Origin: Prevotellaceae bacterium
Lineage (GTDB): Bacteria; Bacteroidota; Bacteroidia; Bacteroidales; Bacteroidaceae
DNA: 64,000 nt
Reading direction: 5' to 3'
Assembly: GCA_019420585.1 (NCBI GenBank)
Contig: JAHZGX010000013.1
Coordinates: 124,001 to 188,000, forward strand
Positions within the stretch are counted from its first letter, which is position 1, and each line of letters begins with the position of its first letter. This document shows positions 10,076 to 17,730 of the stretch, piece after piece. Made by a program: the position numbers and the translations under genes. The notes under the pieces were generated by a model that ran no database searches, was not told where the DNA came from, and worked only from the letters and a program-made list of their open reading frames with translations.

Positions 10076-10636
10076 TCAGAGTGTTATCTTGGTGGAGAAT
10101 GTACCGATGTGCACCACGTAGATGCCTTTGCCGAATTTTGAACGACTGAGTTGCAGTTCGCCGTCAGTACTGGGTTGAACGGGTATGCTGCGGCCATCTG
10201 TGGTGCACACGGTGACTCTCATTCCTTGAGGTAAGCCTCTGAAGAGGGCTGCTCCTGGTTGAAGCACGCACACGATGCCTGAGTCCTCAGTGGGAGTTGA
10301 AATGGATGTGGCATCCCTGAATTTGATTTCCAAGATGTTGTCTATCTCGATTTCCACCGGGGTGTCGGATGATGTCGATGACACGGACAACTTGCCTTCT
10401 GACATGGTGATGTAGGGCTGATCCTTAAAAAGCATTGTTGCCTGGTTGGAATCGGTGGTGGTCACAACCATGGCTTTGCCTGGGTCGGCGATGCTGAGAA
10501 AGTGAATTTTGCTGATTTCATTCACTCTTGTAATGGTGAATGTTCCATCAGTCTTCTGCACGCGCATGCTCTTCTCTTGCGTGTAGCCCGCTGATGCACA
10601 TAGTGCCATGACAGCAAAAACGTAAAGTTTCTTCAT
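10076..10636 (-). CDS. Small exported protein with C-terminal sorting-like tail
   Basis: A 186-residue protein with a signal peptide (MKKLYVFAVMALCASAGYTQ). Residues 25-50 carry TDGTFTITRVNEISKIHF, the same motif as the N-terminus of the next gene. The C-terminus (KFGKGIYVVHIGTFSTKITL) resembles the beta-strand tail of type IX secretion cargo or its Prevotella-like relatives. The function of the middle is not recognised. It is first in an apparent two-gene unit with the GxGYxYP protein. Confidence 0.7.
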   Translation of the reverse strand: MKKLYVFAVMALCASAGYTQEKSMRVQKTDGTFTITRVNEISKIHFLSIADPGKAMVVTTTDSNQATMLFKDQPYITMSEGKLSVSSTSSDTPVEIEIDNILEIKFRDATSISTPTEDSGIVCVLQPGAALFRGLPQGMRVTVCTTDGRSIPVQPSTDGELQLSRSKFGKGIYVVHIGTFSTKITL

Positions 10637-10816
10637 ATGTATGTCTGTTTAGTAGTGTTGTCGGATATGGCTTTGTTTATAGTGGTTGCTTGTTTGCATG
10701 CTGTGTGTATGCCGGGTTAAAGTTACGAAAGATTTTCTTGATTGCGGTCTTTTACAAAGACTTTCTTGCCTTGTGTGCAAGTATAAAAGGAATGAACGAA
10801 ATTATAATACTTCATA

Positions 10817-10850
10817 AAAAGAGGCCATGCCTGTTTAGGCACAGCCTCTC
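10817..10850 (-). terminator. Terminator after the DUF349 gene
   Basis: Read on the minus strand, GAGAGGC..TGCCT AAAC AGGCA..GCCTC forms a hairpin followed by TTTTT, 39 bp beyond the stop of the gene at 10889. Confidence 0.8.
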
Positions 10851-10888
10851 TTGATATTTTTCTGTAAAATCAATCTGCGTGTATGCGC

Positions 10889-12814
10889 TTATTCTGCTTT
10901 GTCTTCTTTATTCTTGGCTATCTGCTCGTCCACGGCCTTGATTTTCTGAGCCAGCAGATTCAACTCCTCGCGCAGTTTGTCTGCCTTCTTCTTGGCTAGG
11001 TCAACCAGGCTGTTGCCCTTCTTGCTGTTGCTTGTCAGGAAACAGAGGTTATTCTCATAGGTCTTCAGTTCTTCCTGCATGCGTTCGTAGGCTCTTGCCA
11101 TACGCTGACGCTCATTGTCAATGGTACTTGCTCCTTTCTCAATCTTCTGTGCCAGGCTTGAGCGGAAGTTGCTTATCCTGCGCTGTCTTTGTGTGGCCGA
11201 GAAAGCATCATAAATCTTATCGCACACTGCGCGGTACTCTTTGTAGAGACGGTCTTTTTCCCGGAAAGGTACGTGTCCGGTCTCATTCCATTTTTGCTGC
11301 AGTTCCTTGACTTGCTGCATGATGTCCTCGCCTTCTTTGGCTGCAATTTCCTTTAAGGCACTGATGATGTCCTGCTTCTGCTGCATGTTGGCTTTTTCCT
11401 CACCGTGTACTTCTGCGTGTGCTTTCTGCTTTGCCTCGAAGAAACGGTCGCATGCACCCACAAAGCGTTTCCACAGGGCATCGGAATACTTGTGGGGTAC
11501 TGAGCCAATCTCTTTCCATTGCTTTTGCAGGTTCACGAGGATGTCGCTTGTGCTGCGCCAGTCTGTGCTGCCGGCCAGTGCTTCAGCCTTTTCCACCAGT
11601 TCCTTCTTCTTTGCCAGATTGCTGTTCAGTTCTTCTTTGAGTTGACGGAAGAATCGTGACTTTTGTTCAAAGAAGGCATCACATCCCTTACGGAATCTCT
11701 CGAATATCTGCGCGTTGACTTTCTGCGGGGCATAGCCTATGGTTTTCCACTGTGCCTGCAGGTCAATGATTTTTTGTGTTACGGCATCCCAGTCGGCAAA
11801 GGTCTTCAGACCATCGGTCTTCTGTGCTTCCAGTTCTTCGCAGAGTGCAGTCTTCTTGGCCAAATTCTCTTCCTCGGCCTGCTTGATGGCTTCAAAATGA
11901 GCCTGATGGCGCTTGTTGATGATCGTGGAGGCGTTCTTGAAGCGTGTCCACAATTCTTCTCTTTGCTCCTTGGCTACAGGCCCGGTCTCCTTCCATTCCT
12001 GATGCAGTTTCTGCAACTGGTTGAATGCCTGTATCACATCGCTGACATCTGCCAGAGCCTCGGCTTGCTCGCAGAGCCGTGTCTTGGTTTCCAGATTCTT
12101 CTTGAAGTCGTAGTCTCGCAACTCATGTCCCAATTTCAAGAGATCATAGAACTGCTCCACATAGAGTTGGTAATTCTTCCACAACTCCGTGGCATGCTCG
12201 GCCGGCACAGCCTTGATTTCTTTCCACTCGGCCTGGAGTGCCTTCAGTTCATCAAATGCTTCATTGGCTTCTTCGGGCGTGGATGCCAGTTGCTGTATAC
12301 GTTCCAGTATTTGCAGTTTCCGTTCCAGATTCTTCTTCTTTTGCAGTTCCTGCTCTTGCAGTAGGGCCGCTCTGCGTTCGCGTATGGTCTGCATGGCAGC
12401 CCTGAAGACGGGCTCTGTAGGATCAATGGGTGGCATGAATGTCTCTTCTGTGCCGCCTGCCTCAAAGTGTGCGTTGCGTGCCTCCGTTGCCTCTGCATTG
12501 TGGAACTTGTAGAACAATTGTTTCAGCAAGTCCAGTTCCTGCTTGTCTGACGATTCTCCGTCTTGGACAATCTGCCTGGCTCGTGCCACCACCTCGTCCT
12601 TGGTCTTATATATTGTGGTGGTCAGAGTGCGTTCGTTTTCGCCTGTGGTTTCCTCGACAACGTCTTTCGGCTGCGTTTCCTCGATGACAGTATTTTCTCC
12701 AACGTTTTCCTTGGCGTCGGAATCTGATACGGGTGCATTCAGCGTTGCTTCTGCATTGATCTCAGTGGACTGCTCCATGGCAGTGGTCTCGTTAGTCTCT
12801 GGTGACTCCATCAT
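10889..12814 (-). CDS. DUF349 repeat protein
   Basis: A 641-residue cytosolic protein. The first 70 residues are acidic, low-complexity and rich in E and T. The rest is a series of DUF349 repeats of about 70 residues, recognisable by recurring WKEI/G..P motifs (QAEWKEIKAVP, HQEWKETGPV, QAQWKTIGYAP, QKQWKEIGSVPHK, QQKWNETGHVPFR). It ends in a coiled-coil stretch rich in lysine. DUF349 proteins are widespread in Bacteroidetes and their function is not established. A hairpin terminator follows the gene. Confidence 0.88.
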   Translation of the reverse strand: MMESPETNETTAMEQSTEINAEATLNAPVSDSDAKENVGENTVIEETQPKDVVEETTGENERTLTTTIYKTKDEVVARARQIVQDGESSDKQELDLLKQLFYKFHNAEATEARNAHFEAGGTEETFMPPIDPTEPVFRAAMQTIRERRAALLQEQELQKKKNLERKLQILERIQQLASTPEEANEAFDELKALQAEWKEIKAVPAEHATELWKNYQLYVEQFYDLLKLGHELRDYDFKKNLETKTRLCEQAEALADVSDVIQAFNQLQKLHQEWKETGPVAKEQREELWTRFKNASTIINKRHQAHFEAIKQAEEENLAKKTALCEELEAQKTDGLKTFADWDAVTQKIIDLQAQWKTIGYAPQKVNAQIFERFRKGCDAFFEQKSRFFRQLKEELNSNLAKKKELVEKAEALAGSTDWRSTSDILVNLQKQWKEIGSVPHKYSDALWKRFVGACDRFFEAKQKAHAEVHGEEKANMQQKQDIISALKEIAAKEGEDIMQQVKELQQKWNETGHVPFREKDRLYKEYRAVCDKIYDAFSATQRQRRISNFRSSLAQKIEKGASTIDNERQRMARAYERMQEELKTYENNLCFLTSNSKKGNSLVDLAKKKADKLREELNLLAQKIKAVDEQIAKNKEDKAE

Positions 12815-12931
12815 GCTGTTTTTTGAGTTGAAACTTACTTCTTTATCCCTGTAATGGGGTTATTCAGACACAAAATAAGTCAAAATATCCCATCCTGCCT
12901 AATGGCGGGGCGTTTTTTTTCATTTTTATGC

Positions 12932-13858
12932 TTAAATCCAAGTCTTGCGTTTGAAATACCACATGAAAAGTACTGTCACACCCACCGAAAGCCCAAGTGC
13001 CATGGGAAAACCCCACCATGCTTTTTCCATGCCATTTACCAGGTTCATTCCAAACAGGCTGGCTATCAGTGTGGGGAACATGAGTATAATGCTGATGCTG
13101 GTGAGCATTTTCATTACGCCACTCATGTTGTTGTTGATGATGCTGGCATAGGTGTCCATGGTGGAATTTAGGATATTGGAGTATATGTTGGTGGTTTCCC
13201 GTGCCTGGCTCATCTCAATGTTCACGTCCTCAATCATATCTGCATCCAGTTCGTCAACGGGCAGTTTGAATTTCAACTTTGACAACAGATTCTCATTGCC
13301 ACGTATTGATGTGGCAAAATATGTGAGGCTGTCCTGCAGACGGCTCAATGCAATGAGGTCATCATTGCTTACATTGCGGTCGAGGTGCTGTTTGGCCTTG
13401 TCGATGAGTGTGCTGATTTGCTTGAGTCTTTTCAGGTACCATACCGCACTGCATAGGAACAGACGGAATATCATATCCACAGAGTCAGTAAATCCAAGGC
13501 CACGTTTTTGCTGGTATGTGACGAAGTCAATCATCATGTTGGTCTCGAAATTGCATACCGTGATAAGCACATCTCCCTTCATGATAATGCCCAAGGGAAT
13601 GGTGGTGTAAGGCGTTCTGCTTTTGGTTTCCTTTACGTATGGGATACGTAAGATGATGAGTATCCAGCCTTCATCAATGTCATAGCGTGCTCTCTCATCG
13701 GTATCGGAAATGTCGGAAATGTAATAGTCGGGTATTCCCAGAGTATCCTCCAGAAAGCGTGTGTCCTCTTGTGTGGGACATGTTACCTGCACCCAGCAGT
13801 TGGGTTGCCACTCGTCTATGGCACGCAGACCATTCTTTGTATTCCAGAATGTTCGCAT
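12932..13858 (-). CDS. CorA-family divalent cation transporter
   Basis: A 308-residue protein with a large soluble N-terminal domain and two C-terminal membrane helices. The CorA signature GMN is present (ASLFGMNLVNG, near residue 270) at the end of the first helix, and the protein ends with the basic tail FKRKTWI. CorA pentamers move Mg2+ or Co2+ across the inner membrane. It is convergent with nothing and is followed by the DUF349 gene on the same strand. A -7 element TATCTTTG lies about 160 bp upstream on the minus strand (14017-14024). Confidence 0.9.
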   Translation of the reverse strand: MRTFWNTKNGLRAIDEWQPNCWVQVTCPTQEDTRFLEDTLGIPDYYISDISDTDERARYDIDEGWILIILRIPYVKETKSRTPYTTIPLGIIMKGDVLITVCNFETNMMIDFVTYQQKRGLGFTDSVDMIFRLFLCSAVWYLKRLKQISTLIDKAKQHLDRNVSNDDLIALSRLQDSLTYFATSIRGNENLLSKLKFKLPVDELDADMIEDVNIEMSQARETTNIYSNILNSTMDTYASIINNNMSGVMKMLTSISIILMFPTLIASLFGMNLVNGMEKAWWGFPMALGLSVGVTVLFMWYFKRKTWI

Positions 13859-14276
13859 TGTTCGTTCCTTGTTAATGTGTGGGATTGCATGAAAAAGCCA
13901 GCCTCCCGTGATGGATTCCGAACCATGCTCATCAGGGGGCTTTCACTTGGTCATGTTCTCCGCGTGATAGTCATCCATTTCTTGTTCTCTGTTCTTGTGT
14001 GATTTCTTTTCGCCCGCAAAGATAAGGATTTTCCTTTAGCCTGCCTCCACTCTGTGCGGCTTTTTGTATAGGAACTTTTCTTTCTTTGCTTGGCGGTTGT
14101 TCGTGGAAATGCTATCTTTGCCTGGAAATCATATGCGATGGCTTGAAGGGCTCCCTTGTTGTCATCGTATGTGTGCTGTAAGTATAATCTGTGGACGGAA
14201 TGGCTTTCATGGACATGGGCGAAGAGTTGCACGTGCCTTGGGGCTTTGACGGTTCAACTGTGTCCTATTATATATA
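13859..14276. promoter_or_regulatory. Divergent promoter region between corA-like and hxlR-like genes
   Basis: No gene is visible in these 418 bp. Two -7 type boxes point in opposite directions: TATCTTTG on the minus strand at 14017-14024, toward the CorA gene, and TATCTTTG on the plus strand at 14113-14120 with TTG at 14090-14092, 20 bp before it, toward the HxlR gene. Both leaders would be about 150 nt. Confidence 0.55.
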
Positions 14277-14663
14277 ATGTATATGGAATCGGGAATGACA
14301 AGAGAGATGCTGGCATGTTGTCCTATACGAAACGTGCTTGCGCGTGTGGGCGACAAGTGGTCGTTACTCGTAATGCTTACGCTAAAGGCAGAGCGGGTAA
14401 TGCGTTTCAGCGAATTGCAGAGGACGTTGTGTGACATTTCTCAGAAGTCTCTTGCTCAAACTCTGCGCACTCTGGAGGAGGACGGGTTTGTCAGTCGTAA
14501 GGTTTATCCCGAGGTACCTCCCCGTGTGGAGTATGCACTTACGGAGCGGGCACAGTCTTTTCTTATCCCTGTGGAATTGCTGGTTCAGTGGGCAAAGGAG
14601 CATATGCATGACATCCTGGCCGACCGCGAGCGTACGACCGCCCACATGAAAATTCTTAAATAA
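14277..14663 (+). CDS. HxlR-family transcriptional regulator
   Basis: A 128-residue winged-helix regulator. CCPIRNVLARVGDKWSLLVM is the typical HxlR opening with its conserved Cys-Pro and GDKWS, followed by RFSELQRTLCDISQKSLAQT and the wing near PPRVEYALT. HxlR proteins bind DNA as dimers and often answer electrophiles or redox stress through an N-terminal cysteine, which is present here (two adjacent Cys). The cupin gene 145 bp downstream on the same strand is a likely target. Confidence 0.9.
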   Translation: MYMESGMTREMLACCPIRNVLARVGDKWSLLVMLTLKAERVMRFSELQRTLCDISQKSLAQTLRTLEEDGFVSRKVYPEVPPRVEYALTERAQSFLIPVELLVQWAKEHMHDILADRERTTAHMKILK

Positions 14664-14713
14664 AGTTAAACGCAAAATCTCAAGTTCTTGTCTCTGCCAA
14701 AACTAACCTTTAG

Positions 14714-14771
14714 GTAACTTGCTTACTTTCAAGTGCCTTCTTGTATGAGTGCTTTTCCCACCATACTTTTG
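14714..14771 (+). promoter_or_regulatory. Cupin gene promoter with candidate HxlR operator
   Basis: The -7 box TACTTTTG (14764-14771) has TTG 20 bp before it (14741-14743), matching the Bacteroidetes TTTG/TAnnTTTG pattern. Just upstream are two overlapping inverted repeats, GTAA-N5-TTAC (14714-14726) and ACTTG-N8-CAAGT (14717-14734), placed where a regulator could act. Confidence 0.55.
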
Positions 14772-14808
14772 CAGTAGTTAAAACAAATATGGTAAACAAA
14801 AGAAGGCA

Positions 14809-15189
14809 ATGAAGAATTACACAGTTAAGAACATTGGAAAGTGGTGTGATGTACAGGGAAAGCAGTTCTTGGCAGAGGAACTCCAGATGACAGGTGCACA
14901 AGTGTCTGTACAGAAACTGGCAGCAGGCGAGGATGCCCCGTTTCTGCATTCCCACAAGACTCATGAGGAACTTTATGTCATTCTCTCGGGAAAAGGCGAT
15001 TATCAGGTGGATGGCGAGGTGTTTCCGGTCAGTGAAGGAAGTGTGATACGTGTCTCACCTGCTGGGGTACGTGCATTGCGCAATTCCGGAGATGGGGAAA
15101 TGGTGATGATTTGCGTGCAGTATGAACAACACCCTATCTCGGGTTTCATGGAAGATGCCAACGTGCCAGACGCTCCCGTGCGTTGGTAA
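14809..15189 (+). CDS. Cupin-domain protein
   Basis: A 126-residue single-domain cupin. The metal-binding motif 1 is present (HSHKTHEELYVILSGKG, with two His and a Glu), and the second motif is around residues 85-105 without an obvious His. Small stand-alone cupins serve as isomerases, dioxygenases or sensors; the substrate cannot be inferred. It lies downstream of an HxlR regulator with its own promoter. Confidence 0.85.
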   Translation: MKNYTVKNIGKWCDVQGKQFLAEELQMTGAQVSVQKLAAGEDAPFLHSHKTHEELYVILSGKGDYQVDGEVFPVSEGSVIRVSPAGVRALRNSGDGEMVMICVQYEQHPISGFMEDANVPDAPVRW

Positions 15190-15593
15190 GTTGGTACGCA
15201 GGACTGCCTGGATAACATAACGAGGCTGTGCCATAATGAAATAGGCATAATCCCTCGCCGTTGTTCCTATGCTTTATGTGATGCTTGGAATTGCTTCAGG
15301 CTGTCCGGCCTCTCGTGCAACACGTATTTCCTGTCCTGGCAATATGTATGTCCCGGTCAGGTAATACGTGTTGTCCCGGAAGAGCAAGGAAATCCGTGTC
15401 TCAGATACGGCATGTTTTTTCCTGCAAGAGCCTTTTGGCATGATTCTTGAGAAGAGTTCACAAAAACGCTCCAACTGGGAAAAAATAATTTCCCAGTTGG
15501 AGAAATATTTTTTTCTAGTTGGAAAAATAATATGCGCGATACATATCCTTATGCGTGGGTTTCGGGGATACGGTTCAGCAGGCTTGCATGGAA
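15190..15593. other. Convergent intergenic region with a 22-bp array
   Basis: 404 bp between the cupin (+) and AraC (-) genes. No gene is seen. It contains the palindromic array listed at 15472-15537. Confidence 0.5.
15472..15537. repeat. Three 22-bp palindromic tandem units (CAACTGGG/CAGTTGG type)
   Basis: Units start at 15472, 15494 and 15516, exactly 22 bp apart, with CAACTGGGAAAA, CAGTTGGAGAAA and TAGTTGGAAAAA as their starts. Unit 1 and the start of unit 2 form the palindrome AACTGGGAAA-N6-TTTCCCAGTT. A close relative is at 50455-50542. Confidence 0.75.
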
Positions 15594-16493
15594 CTATCTC
15601 TGCGTCTTCCTTTGCATTGCCAGTTTGTATTGTTCCTTTTCCTGTTTCTTGAATTCCGTGGGCGACAGGCCAACGTTTGTCTTGAAGTACTTCCCGAGCA
15701 AACTTTGGGTGGGGAAGTTGAATTCAATGGCTATTTCCTTGAGGCTTTTGCCAGAGTAGAGTAGTGTCTGCTTCAGGCTATTGATGGTTATCTGTGTAAT
15801 CCACTGCTTGGCAGTGCGCCCGGTTGTTCTCTGTATCAGTGTGGAGAAGTACCTTGGTGTCAGGCTTTGCCGTTGGGCGTAGAATTTAATGTCGCGCTGT
15901 TGCTTGTAGTTCTGAAGGAGCGCTGCCATGAAGGTCTGGCAGATGAAGTCATTTGAGTCTCTGACGGGTTGTGTTGCAGGCTGGTTGGTGAAGAAATAAT
16001 AGAAGATTTCATTTAAGATAATTTCTCCCAGTTTGACAAGTGAGAGTTGCATGAAAGCCTTGTTGTCTGCATCACTTTTCAGCGTGTAAAAGATTTTGGT
16101 ACGTTGGTCAATGGCATCCAAAAGTTCTTCCAGCAGGGCACGTTGCTGTTCTGAGAGGTTGATGCATGGATTTTCCCTTAGCATCAGTATGCTTGTTGCA
16201 TAAGAAGTGTTTTCCAGCATGCTCAGGGCTTTATCTACTGTGGTCTTGTAAGTTATGCCGTTCAAGTCAGGCGATGTGCTAATGATGTTTACGTATGAGG
16301 ATGGAAGGTAGATGTACACGTCACCGGGCTTGATGTGGATGGTTTTGCCATTCGCTTTTACGATGGCTTCTCCCTGTTGGCAATAGAACAGACCTCCGGA
16401 GTCCTTGTTGAGCAGGACGTTGCGGTTTGACATGATAGCATTCTGCAGCGAATTCAGTGCAAAACGCTCAAAAGGCAGACATATCTTTTCCAT
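15594..16493 (-). CDS. AraC-family transcriptional regulator
   Basis: A 299-residue protein with an N-terminal cupin-like sensing domain (GEAIVKANGKTIHIKPGDVY near residues 38-60) and a C-terminal HTH_18 domain, whose last helices read SLKEIAIEFNFPTQSLLGKY near residues 255-275. It is transcribed divergently from an RND efflux operon 169 bp away, so it is the natural regulator of that pump. A 9-bp inverted repeat in the shared promoter region is a candidate binding site. Confidence 0.88.
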   Translation of the reverse strand: MEKICLPFERFALNSLQNAIMSNRNVLLNKDSGGLFYCQQGEAIVKANGKTIHIKPGDVYIYLPSSYVNIISTSPDLNGITYKTTVDKALSMLENTSYATSILMLRENPCINLSEQQRALLEELLDAIDQRTKIFYTLKSDADNKAFMQLSLVKLGEIILNEIFYYFFTNQPATQPVRDSNDFICQTFMAALLQNYKQQRDIKFYAQRQSLTPRYFSTLIQRTTGRTAKQWITQITINSLKQTLLYSGKSLKEIAIEFNFPTQSLLGKYFKTNVGLSPTEFKKQEKEQYKLAMQRKTQR

Positions 16494-16588
16494 GGAAGCA
16501 AAGTTATTAAAAAAGAATATTCAGTGTGCAAAAAGTGCGGGGAATAATGAAAGAAAAGGGGCAAAACTACATTTTGAACAATCTTACG

Positions 16589-16645
16589 CTCGTTTTAGCC
16601 TTTACCTGGCCATGCAATAATCATAACTTTGCAGCGTAAAACGAG
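16589..16645. promoter_or_regulatory. RND operon promoter flanked by a 9-bp inverted repeat
   Basis: CTCGTTTTA (16589-16597) and TAAAACGAG (16637-16645) are perfect inverted repeats. Between them lies the -7 box TAACTTTG (16624-16631) of the efflux operon. The arms bracket the promoter, fitting an operator for the divergent AraC regulator. Confidence 0.55.
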
Positions 16646-16662
16646 ATAAAAAGGAAAGGATT

Positions 16663-17730
16663 ATGGACGTGAAAAGATTTCTTTTTGTTCTTCCGGTTCT
16701 GATGCCGGTGATTTCGTCTTGCGGAAATTCGGTGAAGGTGTCTGAAGAGACGGAGGCTGTGGTGAGAGTAGATACGGTCAGATCCCCCCAAGATGCAATA
16801 GAATTACAGTATCCTGGGCATGTGGTTGCTTCCACCGAGGTGAATGCCTCTTTTAAGGTGGCGGGTATACTGAAGCGCGTATATGTGGATGGGGGCGACC
16901 ATGTGAAGGCCGGACAGTTGCTTGCAGAGATAGATCCTGTGGATTATAAAGTCCAGTTGAGTGCCACTGAGGCAGAGTATGCTCAGGTGAAGGCTGATGC
17001 AGAGAGAATCATGGGACTCTATCAAGAGGAAGGCACTACAGCCAGCAACTATGACAAAGCACGTTATGGACTAAAACAGATAGAAGCAAAACTGGAGAAT
17101 CATAGGAACCAGTTAGCCTATACACGTCTGACGGCTCCCTTTTCAGGCAAGGTGCAGAAACGATATTTCTCAGGTGGGGAGAACGTTTCTGCGGGGTTAC
17201 CTATCGTGAAACTGCTGTCTGACAATTCGCTGGAGGTGGAAGTAAACCTTCCGGCCATCTCTTATCTGGCCAGGGAGAAATTCAGCGGTTATTCCTGTAC
17301 TTTTGATGTGTTGCCTGGTGTGCGCGTGCCTTTGACGTTGATTGGAATCTTGCCTCAGGCAAATGCCAACCAACTTTATACCATGCGCTTGGCGCTGCCT
17401 AAACAGATGGAGAAGGTTGCCCCAGGCATGTCTTCATGGGTGAGTATCAGTGTGACAGACTCTGTTGGCGTTGGGGTTGTTGTACCCACTACGGCTTTGA
17501 TTGAGCAGGAGGGAAAGGCTTATGTGTTTGCTTATGTCCCGTCAAACAAGAGCGTCAGCCAAGTTCCTGTGGAGGTGCAGGCGTTGCACACTGATGGGAC
17601 AGCCGAGGTGCAGGGCGGTATAAAGCCTGGGGAATTGGTGGTGTCAACCGGTGTACATCATCTTTCCAACGGACAAAAGGTGAGACTTATGGCTCCAGTG
17701 TCTAAAACTAATGTAGGAGGACTTTTGTGA
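16663..17730 (+). CDS. RND efflux periplasmic adaptor subunit (MFP), lipoprotein
   Basis: A 355-residue membrane fusion protein. It has a lipoprotein signal with lipobox VISSC at residues 18-22, a biotinyl-lipoyl half motif (ILKRVYVDGGDHVKAGQLL near 65-85), a short alpha hairpin, and beta-barrel and proximal domains (ALIEQEGKAYVF). It links the inner membrane pump to the outer membrane channel encoded just downstream. It is the first gene of a three-gene operon, and its stop overlaps the start of the pump gene. Confidence 0.92.
   Translation: MDVKRFLFVLPVLMPVISSCGNSVKVSEETEAVVRVDTVRSPQDAIELQYPGHVVASTEVNASFKVAGILKRVYVDGGDHVKAGQLLAEIDPVDYKVQLSATEAEYAQVKADAERIMGLYQEEGTTASNYDKARYGLKQIEAKLENHRNQLAYTRLTAPFSGKVQKRYFSGGENVSAGLPIVKLLSDNSLEVEVNLPAISYLAREKFSGYSCTFDVLPGVRVPLTLIGILPQANANQLYTMRLALPKQMEKVAPGMSSWVSISVTDSVGVGVVVPTTALIEQEGKAYVFAYVPSNKSVSQVPVEVQALHTDGTAEVQGGIKPGELVVSTGVHHLSNGQKVRLMAPVSKTNVGGLL

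Noticed and set aside
11663..12364. 233-codon frame antisense to the DUF349 gene
   Set aside because: Leu/Phe/Gln-rich shadow of the Lys/Glu-rich coding strand.
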